Assembly: GCA_963853835.1 (NCBI GenBank)
Contig: OY970827.1
Span: 76,603,734 to 76,667,733 of the forward strand
Length of the DNA: 64,000 bases
DNA from: Calendula officinalis
Taxonomy: Eukaryota; Streptophyta; Magnoliopsida; Asterales; Asteraceae
Reading direction: 5' to 3'
The translations under genes were made by a program, and so were the position numbers. Below are positions 34,661 through 46,119 of the stretch, piece by piece (position 1 is the first letter of the stretch; every line of letters begins with the position of its first letter). The notes beneath the pieces were generated by a model. That model was not told where the DNA came from, searched no databases, and saw only the letters and a program-made list of their open reading frames with translations.

Positions 34661-36130
34661 TTCAGATGAACGTAAATCTTTTAGTTCATCAAAATCTTTA
34701 AAGAAAGTAAGTCAAATAATAAAACACAATTAAATTAATGAGTCATGATATTAAATCGACCAATTTTTATTATGACATAAAATGAAAGAGATATAATATT
34801 TGTGCCTACAATTTATATCTACTCATAGGCTTACTCACTTCTAAACTTGACATGTGTTATCCACTAATTCTCTCTTTTCATATCATCCCTTGATTTTGAC
34901 ACCTGTCACGATCAAATTGGTAGACATATTTAGTAGGCACAAATACATTACTCAAAATGAAAAATATGTTGCCTTTTGGTGCAGACAAGTCTTTTAATTA
35001 ATCATTCTTTAACTGTTTGTTCAGTGACATTTTTGTGTTCTTTTTTTTATTACGTATGAGACATTTTATCATTCTGTCACTAAAACTACAATTTACTGTA
35101 ATGTTACATAAAATGAAAAGTATGCTACCTTTTGGTGCAGTTAAGTCTTTTAATATATAATCAATCTTTAACTATTTATCCAGATGAAAGTTATTTGACG
35201 AATGGGTATCTCGAGAAGGAAATAGATTGGATTCCTGGAATGCAAAAAATGCGTTTGAAAGATCTACCTGAGTTTATGCAAGCAACAAAAGTCAACGATC
35301 GCCCGTTAAAGTTCCCCCTCAAAACAGCTCAAGAGGCCGATAAAGTTTCACATATGATCATCCATACTTTCGAGGAACTAGAGGCAAGTCTCGTACAAGA
35401 AATTAAATCCAATATTTGTCCTAATGTTTACACCGTCGGACCACTTCAGTTGCTTTTGAACCAAATGAAAGAAAACGAACCCAATAATTCGACTTTCAAC
35501 GGCTATAGTCTCTGGAACGAAGAACCCGAGTGTGTCGAGTGGCTCGAGTCGAAGGAACCGAATTCGGTGGTGTATGTCAACTTTGGAAGTTTGGCGGTTA
35601 TGTCGTTACAAGATTTAGTTGAATTCGGTTGGGGGCTCGTTAATAGTGGTCATTATTTTCTTTGGATTATACGGACCGATTTGGTTGATGGGAAGCTTGT
35701 GGTTTTGCCTCAAGAACTTGTGGAAGCAATGAAGAATAAAGGGTTAGTAGCCACGTGGTGTTCACAAGAAGAGGTGTTGAACCACGTGTCGGTTGGTGGG
35801 TTCGTGACTCATGGCGGGTGGGGTTCGATCATCGAGAGCTTGTCGGCTGGGGTGCCCATGATTTGTAGGCCATCTTTGGGTGACCAAGGGACTAATTGTA
35901 GACAAGTGTGTGAAGAGTGGGGGGTTGGTATGGAGATTGGAAAGAATGTGATGAGAGATGAAGTGGAGAAGCTTGTGAGGATGTTAATGGAAGGACAAGA
36001 AGGTAAATTACTAAGGAACAAAGCTCTAGAATGGAAGAAAATGGCAGAAATGGCTTCTGGTTATAATGGGTCGTCATCTTTGGATGTTGAGAAACTTGCT
36101 AATGAAATTGTCGAGTTATCGAGAAACTAG
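33218..36130 (+). CDS. UGT-C: UGT85-like UDP-glycosyltransferase
   Basis: Exons 33218-33713 and 35184-36130 give 480 residues. Catalytic H18 (FPAQSHIK) and D116 (CIICDG). The PSPG box is about 357-400, WCSQ...HGGWGS...GDQ; box position 38, normally Trp (CWP), is Arg (CRP, about R394), unlike its three paralogues. The donor GTTCGG departs from the consensus after GT but is similar in UGT-A. The 1.47-kb intron contains CAC/ATC and (TA)n microsatellites and a duplicated copy of its own 3' splice region. The AATAAA at about 36189 is a likely poly(A) signal. It should be a cytosolic small-molecule glucosyltransferase; the Arg change may alter donor binding. Confidence 0.9.
33958..34110 (+). repeat. 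CAC/ATC-rich microsatellite in the UGT-C intron
   Basis: Imperfect CACCACCAT/CATCATCAC repeats. A shorter equivalent (complementary strand, 3748-3785) sits in the UGT-A intron, so the tract is partly ancestral to the family. Confidence 0.7.
34584..34661. repeat. (TA)n microsatellite
   Basis: Nearly pure TA repeat broken by single C bases, in the UGT-C intron. Flanking DNA (about 34363-34780) weakly resembles the foldback MITE at 17012-17383 (TACATTTTAGTATC...), suggesting the repeat expanded inside a decayed copy. Confidence 0.85.
34954..35183 (+). repeat. Duplicated 3' splice region of the UGT-C intron
   Basis: A segment of about 75 bp beginning AAAATGAAAA and passing CCTTTTGGTGCAG and CTTTAACT to a TTCAG/TCCAG acceptor occurs twice. 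The inner copy (34954-35024) is a decoy and the outer (35110-35183) ends at the real exon 2 boundary. Both acceptors look usable. Confidence 0.75.
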
Positions 36131-37260
36131 ATTTTCATACAATATTATTTCAGTACCGTAATAATTGGATTTTTTACTTTGTAACAAAAATAAAGTATTT
36201 GGAGATCGACTTCCAACAAATCCTGTATTTTCATTCTTAAAATGAACATATGTTATCTTACTCAACAACCCATGTAAGAGGAATGTCAATATATGGATAC
36301 TTGAAATAGAAAATGAAAACTCAATTCATACATTCATGTCAACAATATCATTTCTTTCAAAATTTTATACATAAAACATACACATAAAATATCAATACTC
36401 ACAAAATTACTTAAACTTCATCGCTTGCTCGTTCGCAAACTGAAAAATCAACTGACGCCTCCTACTGAAGGTACCGTGCCAACAGTGTCGCTTTGGTAAC
36501 AGCCTTCGATTGCCAACGAAGGTGCCAACCTTATAAGTTTTCATGAAATTTTATGGGTTTCAGTATATATAAAATCAAATTCAAGAGATAAATGATAGTT
36601 ACAAAAAACAATAGATGGGAATCGGGGATTTCGAACCCGCGTCACTTCCAACTTTCCAAGTCATGGGACATTAACAAAGAGTCAATAACCACTTGTAACT
36701 TTTTATTATTTTTTATTTTAGCAAAAGTACATTAATTAAATATTCACACGATATATGTGCAACTTTGAAGAGGACAAAACGAAATGAGGAGACGTGAAAT
36801 ATAATAACGATAGTAATAATTACTAATTCAAAGATAAACTAGGATATTTCAAAAAAGAATAGAAGGCTAAAATCAATAAAGAGAAATAAGTGATGGTATG
36901 GGAAATCTTGCTTTATCATAAACATTAATTAAACATTAATGAAACATATTTCTTACCTTTTCTGGAAATACATTACATGATTTTTTAAATTTCAATGGTA
37001 ACTTTAAGTTAATTAAATGTTTTAATCGTGTGCCTCTGGGGCACATATTAGAAAGACACTTATTATTATTGGAAAATTGCGATCCAATGATTATAGTACT
37101 TTTTGAATAAGTTAAATTTGTTCATGATACTTATTTTTTTGTTTATTAAGGTTATTGCAGTTATGAAATCGGTAATTTAAGTCACTAGCAATTGAATATG
37201 TATTTCAAGAGTGACAAAATGATGAAGTGGCTATTATTTATCTTACATGAAAAATTTATA
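36131..37260. other. UGT-C 3' flank and spacer
   Basis: Starts with the UGT-C 3' UTR. A B-box-like motif on the minus strand (GGGTTCGAAATCCCC, complement of about 36613-36627) suggests a decayed tRNA-derived SINE near 36600-36680. The rest is AT-rich with no coding signal. Confidence 0.4.
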
Positions 37261-37567
37261 CTTCCTCCGTTTCAAAATAAGTGATGCACTTTCTATTTTG
37301 TGGTGTTTCAAAATAAGTGATACACTTTGAAAATTTAGAATATTTGGTCAAAGGTAGTGGGGTTCACACCCACTAAATATCTTTTTTGATATAGTAAAAA
37401 GACACATATACCCTTACTTTTAAACATCATTAAATTCACTTTAATCAATATATGTGGAACTCATCCTCCACTAATTATCCAATTTAATCCAATTAACATA
37501 TATTATCATATTTTGTCTCAAAAAACGTGAACTATAAAGTGTATCATTTATTTTGAAACAGAGGAAG
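37261..37567. mobile_element. Stowaway MITE
   Basis: Ends CTTCCTCCGTTTCAAAATAA and its complement TTATTTTGAAACAGAGGAAG, flanked by TA. The motif AAGTGATACACTTT is repeated inside. Non-coding, 307 bp. Confidence 0.85.
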
Positions 37568-37990
37568 TACAAAATAGGGTTAATGCATCCCGAGGTCATA
37601 GAAAATTAGTAATTTCCGAAAAGAAATTTAATTTTTATCATTGGAAATATTCTTAAATAATGATGGTAAACTGTTATTAACAGTTTGTAAGTCAATCAGA
37701 TGACCTAAGTATATATCTTTAAAAAGTTTATATTCAATAATTAATCTGTGTGTAGCACAATAACTTTAATAAACAAAAGAAATAGAATGATCAAAACTTT
37801 TTAAATAATACGATAACAACTAAATACATTAACCAATATTTAGTTTTTATCGTATTTTTTTAAAAACAATAGAATACAAGACTTTAAAAAAAACCTAGCG
37901 CCGCCGTTCTCCTTGCCGTCGGCGTTTTTTCTCCTCCGCTGCTTTGTTGCTTCTCCGATCTCCCCCTGGGGGTTGGGGTTGGGTTGGGTA

Positions 37991-39444
37991 ATGGGTTTTA
38001 AACCTAAGTTTCAAACGGATTCAGATGGTTGGGTTTGGAAAATCGGAAACGCTAAGAAAGCTATTGATAATCCATTTTCCAAGAGTGCCTCTTCCTTTTT
38101 CATCACTAATTTTCCGAAGGATCTTGATGAAAATGGGTTATGGAATTGGTGCAGAAATTATGGAAACGTAGTAGACGCTTAAGAAATATACGAAGTATGG
38201 AAAAAGATTTGGTTTCATTCGGTTTAAGGGAATTCAAAACGATACGGAATTTTATCGTTACAATGGATGGGTTCTTATCATCTCTATGTCTCCATTGCAA
38301 GATTCAATAGGTTGAAACCGAATCGATCGCAAGTCCCGCCTACCTCAAAATCTGTTTTGCATGCTGGCAAAATTCCTCACATGCATGCATCTTCAAACCC
38401 TAATAGAAGTGCTGTCATTGGGAATGCTTCTTCCCCTAAATCCGAGCCTAGTATGAAATCGATTTCCCTTTCTGATTCTGATCTTGTAAAGCTGGAAGAT
38501 CCGGAATTAACGGCTCTGGCTAAAATAAAAAATGTTGAATTGATGCCACATTTGTACGAGCATCTTGAACTTGAAGGTTTTGATGACATTGTTATTAATC
38601 ATGTTGGGGGATATTGGCTTTGGATTGAATTCACTTCATCCAAGGCTTGTATCAGATTCAAAGAAAAAAATCTTAAATCATTGTTCTCTAACATGTCTCA
38701 AGCAGCTTTGTTATTCAAGAGAGAATTACGTGGATTGAGATTGATGGATTGCCTCTTTGTGCTTGGGATTCGGAAGTTTATAAGAAGATTGCGAGATTGT
38801 GGGGAAAGTTCTTATTTTTTGATGAGCATGGTAATCCTAGTAGGGGGAAAATGTGCCTAAGCACGTCGATGTCTAGCTCTATTCAGGAAACAATCAAAGT
38901 AATGGTAGAAGAGGTACCATTTTTGGTTCGGGTCAAAGAAACTGAACTGTGGAAAGTGAACTTAGTTAAGCAATCTTCCCCTTCGGTTTCATCGATGGGA
39001 AATTATGAGGAAGAGAATGATGCTCAATTTGATTTCCTGAATCATGTTGACATACATGATGAACCAGTTGTATCATCAAATGTTGAAAAAGATGATTTTC
39101 ATCCCGAACCAGATGAACCAGTTGTATCTTCAAATGTTGAAAAAGATGTTATTCATTCCGAGCCAAATGTTATTCCAAATGTTATTCCAGATGTTCAATC
39201 AACTGTAAACGTGTGCTCTCCTGCACAAGAAAATTCCTTTAAGGCTGTCTCCATTGAATCTTCTTTGAGTTGTCCTCCTGGTTTTGAAAGATTGAAAAAG
39301 TCTAATGCACAATCTGATGAGAAAGGATATTCGAGTTGTGGGTCAATTTTTGGTAAAAAGGCACTAAAAATTGCCAACGAAAATCCCAAAGGTAATAGTG
39401 AAAGTGGTTTTAATACTTTAAATGATGAATGTAATGTCAATTAA
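37991..39444 (+). pseudogene. LINE ORF1 (RRM and DUF4283-type)
   Basis: Starts at ATG 37991 with an RRM-like segment (SSFFITNFPKDLDENGLWNW), then a stop at 38180. The remainder continues in other frames: SDLVKLEDPELTALAKIKNV, then the DUF4283-like PLCAWDSEVYKKIARLWGKF, then an acidic tail and CPPGFERLKK before the stop at 39442-39444. At least two frameshifts. In plant L1 elements this protein binds the LINE RNA. Confidence 0.82.
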
Positions 39445-42400
39445 TGCTAGGGGTATTGGAAACGTGGATAAAAGGAAGTGGATTAAAAAACTTTGTTTCA
39501 AAAATAATGTTTTCGTTCCTTGGTATTCAGGAAACTATTATGACAAATGTAAACTTATTCAGACTAAAGTCGATGTGGGGAAATTTTCATTTTGATTTTG
39601 CGTGTAGTTCAGCTCGGGGCCACTCGGGTTTTCTTAAAGCTAATATTCATTGTGGCATAAATTATGTTATTGTTGAGGGGAAGTGGTTGGGTACAAATGA
39701 TAAATGTCATATGATTAACATCTACGCTCCGCAAGATGTTGAAGGTAGGAAAGCTATTTGGGACGAGCTCTCTTCCTATATTCATTCACATTCCGGAAAT
39801 TTTGTTATATTTGGTGACTTTAATGAAGTTAGATTCGAATCTGAAAGGTACGGTTCCATTTTTAACAAACAAGGGGCGGATTATTCTAATCAATTCATTG
39901 ATTCGAACGGGTTCATTAACTTATCTATTGGTGGTAAAAAGTACACTTGGACGAATAAAACCGGTTCAATTATGTGTAAACTTGATCGGTTTCTTATTTC
40001 GGATTCTATGGTGCAATCTAATCCAAATTTGAAAGTGACGGGCCTTGATAGAAATTATTCAGATCATATACCTATTATTTTACATTCAATGAAGTCTGAT
40101 TATGGTCCAATTCCGTTCCGGATTTTTCACTCGTGGTTTGCTTTTGAATCTTTCGACTCGGTGGTTAAATCTTCCTTGGCCTCTCTTCCCACAGATTCTG
40201 CCTCAAAAATTATATCTCTTAAAAATAAGATGAAAGCTTTGAAGATTGCTTGTAAAACTTGGAATGTCGAGAGAAAGTTCAAAGAAAAAGGGCATTTTAA
40301 TGATTTGGGTTCATCTATCGTTGAAGTTGATCAGAAAATTGATCAAGGTTGTGCATCCCCGGTTGATCTAGAGAACCGGTTATTCTGGATCAAAGAAATG
40401 AATGATATCGAAAAACTCGAAAACCTTGATATGATGCAAAAGCTCAAAATAAAATGGGATGTTGAGGGTGATGAAAACTCTTCTTTTTTCCCTGGTATGA
40501 TTAATCACCAACGGCGTTACCAATCAGTTCAAGGAATTATGGACGATGGAGATTGGGTAGTTGAGTCGTCACGAGTTAAATCCACTTTTTTAGATTTCTT
40601 CAAATCGAAATTTCAGTCAGTTCAGACGTCAATTCCGAGCATCCCACACGATCTTTTTAGGCAGCTTTCAGTTCAAGATTGTTCTTCTCTTGAATCTGAT
40701 TGTTCTTTGGATGAAATTAAGGAGGCGGTGTGGAGTTGCGGGAGTGAAAAGGCCCCGGGGCCCGACGGCTTCTCTTTTAAATTTATTAAAATATATTGGG
40801 ATCTTCTCAAAACCGATATTGCCGATGCGGTTCATAAATTTTTCTCTCTCGGTAAGCTGCCGGTAGGATGTAATGCTTCCTTCATATCTTTAATTCCGAA
40901 CACTTCCAATCCTTTATTTGTGAAAGACTTTCGCCCTATATCCTTAATTGGTTTCATCTATAAGATAATTGCTAAGATTTTGGCTTTGAGATTATCTAAA
41001 GTTATTGACACTCTAATTAGTAGTGTGCAATCGGCTTTTATTAAAGGCAGGCAAATTCTAGATGGTCCGCTTATGTTAAGTGAAGTGATAGATTGGTACA
41101 AGCTTAAACATAAAAAACTTCTCATTTTCAAAGTAGACTTTGAAAAAGCGTTTGATTCGGTTAGCTGAGAATATCTAGATTATATCATGATTCAAATGGG
41201 GTTCGGAATTAAATGGAGAGGCTGGTTAAAAGAATGTCTATCTTCGGCTAGACTTTCTATTCTCTTAAATGGGAGCCCTACAGAAGAATTCTCTATGGGT
41301 CGTGGTCTTAGACAGGGAGATCCGCTGTCTCCTTTTCTCTTTATTATTGCAATGGAAGGCCTCCATTTGTTAATTCAAAATGAAGTTGTTAACAACCGTA
41401 TTTCTGCTGCTCAGATTGGTAATTCAAATTGCTCTATTTCTCATTTATTTTATGCTGATGATGTGGTTTTCGTGGCGGATTGGAGTCAAAGAAATTTGGA
41501 AACAATTATTCGAGTTCTTAATACTTTCCACGAGATATCAGGCCTAAAGATAAACATCTCTAAGTCGAACATTTATGCTATAGGGGTGGAAGATCATATT
41601 CTTGAACAGACCACCTCATTAGTGGGTTGTTCAATGGGTTCTTTACCATTTTCGTACCTTGGTCTCATTATGGGCTCTAATATGGGCCGGCCCGCTAGCT
41701 GGTCATCCATTATCGATCGCACAATTAAAAAGCTTTCATCGTGGAAAGCGTCTTTACTTTCAATCGGGGTAGACTTACACTAATCAAATCAGTTTTGGGT
41801 AGTTTGGGTAATTATTGGATGTCCATTTTTCGAGCTCCACCGGCAATTATAAAAAAATTAGAACAATTAAGAGCTAAATTCTTCTGGGGAAGTACTGATT
41901 CAATTAAAAAAATGAGTTGGGTCAAATGGGCTACGTGTTTAGAAGAGGTGGTTTGGGTATTGCTAGACTCGATGCCCTTAACCTTGCTGTCATTACAAAA
42001 TGGAGGTGGCGGTTCTATCATGAAAATAACTCTCTTTGGTGCCAAGTTATAAAATCTATTTATGGTGATAATGGTGGTTTTAATGCTCCGGTTCTAGTTC
42101 GTCACAAGAAAAGTACATGGGTCGCATTATTGGTACGCTCAATTATCTTCCTGATTCTAAGATTATAGATTATAATTGTTTAAAATTCGGGTTAAAAGAT
42201 GGTTCTTTTATTAATTTTTGGTCGGATCTTTGGGCTTCTCATGTCCCATTATGTTCCCTTTTTAATCGTCTTTATAAGCTGGATCTGAATCCTTTCTGCA
42301 AAGTAAAGGATAGATTAATTATGGGTGCTTGGAATTTTAATTGGAGACGTCAAATTAGAGGAGGTATTGAGGAAGAACAACTTCAAAATCTATTGTGTCT

Positions 42401-43037
42401 TATTAGCGAGTTCCGGCTTCAAGAAGGAAAAGATAAAGTTCTTTGGACACTTGGTGATTCTTGTGATTTTACGGTTGCTGAAACTAGGAAGATTATAAAT
42501 AATTTTCTCTACCCCGGTTTCTCTTATGACTCGTTTTGGTGCACTTCGGTTCCCATCAAGGTAAATATATTCACTTGGAGGATCTCTTTGGATCGGTTAC
42601 CGACTCGTTTAAATCTCTCAAAGAGAGGTTTAGAGATTAATTCTTTAGCTTGTTCGGTTTGCAATGTGGGGGTAGAATCAATCTCTCATATTATATTCTC
42701 TTGTCATTTGGCTTTGGAAGTGTGGTCCGAAATTCATAAGTGGTCTGGACTTGGGCTGCCAAACGTTTCTTCATTTGATGACTGGCGAGTATTTTGCTCC
42801 TCAATTCCATTTTCAAAGCATCGTCGGCTCAAATTCCAAGTCATAGGGCTCACTACGTGTTGGATGCTTTGGAGATTTAGAAATTCTCTAATTTTTGACA
42901 AAGGGAAGATGCGGAGAAAAAACATAGTAGAGAATATAGTTTTATTTTCATTTTCTTGGTTGGTCCATCGAAATAAAAAATGTAAGATTTCATGGACTGA
43001 TTGGGTCAATTTCCATTGTAAAACTGTTTTAGTCTAG
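39434..43037 (+). pseudogene. LINE ORF2 (endonuclease, reverse transcriptase, zf-RVT)
   Basis: ATG 39434 gives the expected start (MSINARGIG), which shifts frame within about 100 bp to FLGIQET. Endonuclease motifs follow (FVIFGDFNEV, YSDHIPI), then RT (APGPDGFSFKFI, the block before DFEKAFDSVS, RQGDPLSPFLFI, catalytic FYADDVVF) and the C-terminal zf-RVT region (CSVCNVGVESISHIIFSC, CWMLWRFRNSLIF). Defects: TGA at about 41166, where Trp is expected after DSVS, and frame changes near 41744, 41950 and 42120. The YADD site is intact, but the element cannot make a whole protein. Confidence 0.92.
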
Positions 43038-43164
43038 CTCATGGCTAGACTCTAGTTTTTTATTTATATAAGTGTTGGAGGTCTCCGGGAGGGTGATGAC
43101 AATGCCGAAGCTCGACCTGTTGCCTTCTTTTTTGCTGTTAAAAAAAAAAACATTAACCAATATT

Positions 43165-44182
43165 AAAAATAGATAGGCGCATGGTCATAGACTCAAGGTA
43201 AAATAAAGGAATGAAAAAAATACAAGTCACACAGTAAACTTGCCACTAACTTTTGTTTTTGTATGCCACATTGGTTATACTCTCATGTAGAGTCGTAAGT
43301 GACCCGGGTTCCAGTCCGGTTGTCTTCATTACTTTCAAGATGAGTATCTCTCTATTGACGGAATGTTTTCCAAGCCTTGATTGATTTTATAAAAATATAT
43401 AGAGTACATGCAACACTTTGTTAAATTTAAAAAAATAGATTATAATCATATTTTTATAATAAATTTTATTAGTCTTTTACACATGCGCTCTTTTCTTCTT
43501 ACTCTAAACTCTAGCTCTTTTAATGAAGATGCAAAATCCGAAATGAGCTCAATGCACTTTGGGGCAAAGTTGTAATTTCCATTCATGGTGAAGATGTGGA
43601 TTGTGGAATATGTTCCAATCACCAATTTGTCTATGAAGCCCGGACCATGGTACCAAATCTTGACGTTAGATAAAGATCTTTCGAAACATAATATTAATTT
43701 TGTTTTGTTATCTTATTAATATAGATAAAGATTTTTTTTTTTACATAGAGAAGCAAGACAGACGAGCAACAAGCTGCGCCACTATCCCTTTTTAAATTAG
43801 AATTAGAGACTTAGGAGAGGAGCCATGTGTTTGGATTGGTAGAAGAAACATATTAGAAGAAAAATATGTAAAACCCTACGAACTGGATCGGTAAGTGATC
43901 GGTTCCGAAATAATACCACTGTTGGGAATTTTTACGGCCCATTTAGTATTGGAGCCATCGGCCTGGATCAGTTTAGGAGCTTGATAGGTTAGAAAATATT
44001 TTTATTCAAATGGGCCCCTAACAATCAGGCCCCTTTAAATGAGTGAGCCTAGTTGATCATTCAAAAGAGTTCAATGTTGGTGCCCTACGCAACCTTATGA
44101 ACAACAATCCGACCATTTTATAATGTCGAATTGTCATAAACCTCTTCTATACCACATCCTCATTTTCACTGAATAAATTAGT
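43165..44182. other. Spacer after the LINE
   Basis: AT-rich, no gene. A tRNA-like B-box phrase (GGGTTCCAGTCC, about 43307) hints at a SINE relic at 43255-43340. Confidence 0.35.
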
Positions 44183-44900
44183 CCCACGGAAAGCAAATAT
44201 TTTAGCATGGAGAATTTTCAATAGTAGACTCCCAACAAGATTAAATTTGAAAGAAAAAAAAAGTGGAATGAATCTTATTCAACTCGATTCCCGGTGTGTA
44301 ACAAAGATCTCGAAGACGAATCACATCTCTTCATAGAGTATAAAATCACTTCCGGCATTTGGGACTTCATTTCTGGCCCGGGCCGTTCCTGAACATGGGC
44401 GACAAGGGCCACAAAATTTAGGGGTCCACTTTCAAAAAAATCAGTTCATGTATACATATGTGTAAACTCATTTAATTCAAGATAAGTCCAACTGAATATT
44501 AAAAATAGGCGGACTACAAGTTTTCATTCCGGACATTTAACTTGGGGATTGGGACGACACTTTTAATTTGGCGGAATTTTTTTAGTCATTTGGAAAAAAA
44601 TATTACTTTAGGCCCCATTTTTAAGATTTTGCCAGGTACCTAAAAATTAATTGGACCGGCCCTATTGCAAACGAAACCTTAAGGTGGTAAGTGGTAACCC
44701 TCTGGGCATTTTGGATTTTATGGATATTAAGAAACTAAATGGTGTTCAATTCCAACAAACCTAGGAGAGATATCATTTATTTGGATCAATGGTACCAAAA
44801 AAAATGAATCTTTAAATTGGTATGTTTATACTTCTAACCCGAGTTTAATATTACCTTCTTTGTAATTCTCTTTTTACTCTAGCTCTTCTTGTTGATACAA
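44183..44900 (+). pseudogene. Second LINE relic (zf-RVT region) with an inserted MITE
   Basis: A plus-strand frame reads PRKANILAWRIFNSRLPTRL, a standard LINE zf-RVT segment, with a frameshifted continuation to about 44380. Past the insert, the phrase LWAFWILWILRN (about 44695-44740) resumes the LINE C-terminus. Only a few hundred bases remain. Confidence 0.6.
44383..44664. mobile_element. Diverged GGGCCG-ended MITE
   Basis: Ends CCGGGCCGTTCCTGA and GACCGGCCCTATT (complement GGGCCGGTC), resembling the element at 30400-30708, and like it inserted in a LINE relic. No exact duplication found. Confidence 0.4.
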
Positions 44901-45059
44901 ATGTTGTACAAAAAATGTTTGTAGAGTGTTCATTCATATATAAACATTCGTCTGGAACTTAACAAAAATTAAATATGTCGGATGGTAATATTGTTTGATT
45001 TGTTTAATGTTTGGCTTTATATTAGATATAAAATTTTAATAGAGACATTATAAAGGATG

Positions 45060-45398
45060 CCCCTCAAAAAGTCTCATGTAAAAAGTTAGCGACATTTCTT
45101 AGCAACAGCAACGCAAGTAATACCATATAAATAGCAACATTCTCAAACTTAGTGAAAGATTAGCGACGACAGTAGTCTCATAAGTGGCTACATACTCAAG
45201 CTTAGCGACACAATTAGCATCATAAATAGCAACCTCAGTAAACATATGTGACTCATTGGGATATGTCACTAGACGTCATTATTTATTAGCGACCAATTAT
45301 TAGGTGACGCAAATCTGCAAAAGCCCTTCCTTACGTCATCGTCCATAGCATGATATTCCTCGCTAAAGGCGTCGCTAAAAGATTTTGTTTTGGTAGTG
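45060..45398. mobile_element. End of a second, different CACTA element
   Basis: On the minus strand it begins CACTACCAAAACAAAATC at 45398, a CACTA-type terminus. Inside are several TAGCGAC/GTCGCTA subterminal motifs (45100-45390). The other end is not visible. It stops 49 bp from the complete CACTA element. Confidence 0.55.
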
Positions 45399-45469
45399 AC
45401 ACATTTATACATTAATGAACACATTGCAACCAAATTTTATCGGCTATCACTACAAGAAAAACCACCTAT

Positions 45470-45790
45470 GCCGACTACAAGAAAATGGGCTATCGCGACG
45501 ACATGTCGTCGCCATTGCTTATCCCGACGACAAGTGGTCGGGAAAATTTCGTCGCCACAGCTTCGTCTCAATAGGGTAAACTTTTCGTCGGCATACATGT
45601 CGTCGCCATAGCTTCCTCTGTCCCGACGACAAATAGTCCCCAAAGAATTCGTCGGGAGTTATTTTCCCATTTAAAAGAAATGTTTTATTAAAATCTATCC
45701 CGACGACAAATAGTCGGGATAGAGTTGCCGGAATTCTTTTCCGACACTGTCTGTCCCGACGACAAGTAGTCGGTAAAAGTCGACTTAAAA
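45470..45790. repeat. Left subterminal palindrome cluster of the CACTA
   Basis: About six copies of an imperfect palindrome of the form CCCGACGACAAGTAGTCGGG or CGCGACGACATGTCGTCGCC. Such motifs are the usual binding sites of the CACTA accessory protein (TNPA type). Confidence 0.85.
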
Positions 45791-46119
45791 ATTTTCCGGC
45801 AATACCTTTGACATTCTGCTCTATGCATGCAATGGACCATATGCCAACGTATTTAATTCGCTGGTTCGCATATCTTTACGTTCAAGAGAGATCTGGAAGT
45901 ATTAAGATTAGACATTTAAGTAATAATTTAATTTATTTTAGCAATATATTTATATAATGTATTTACCTTTCGATTGAACCATGAGGGGAAGACCGTTTTC
46001 AGGTCACTTTCAGGTTTTTCTGATTGGAAATCGCTAGATGTTGGACAAAAAAATAAAATTAGTTTAAGGAGATCATAAACTTATCTAAAGAGTATTTAAA
46101 AGTTGACAGGAACATAAAC

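Larger units (their letters stand above)
37841..43150 (+). mobile_element. Full-length LINE (L1-type), inactive
   Basis: Flanked by a perfect 14-bp duplication CATTAACCAATATT (37827-37840 and 43151-43164) and ending in a poly(A) run at 43141-43150. It has a GC-rich 5' leader (about 37890-37990), ORF1, ORF2 and a 3' UTR of about 100 bp. The exact long duplication and intact 5' end show a complete insertion, but both ORFs are broken. Confidence 0.92.
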
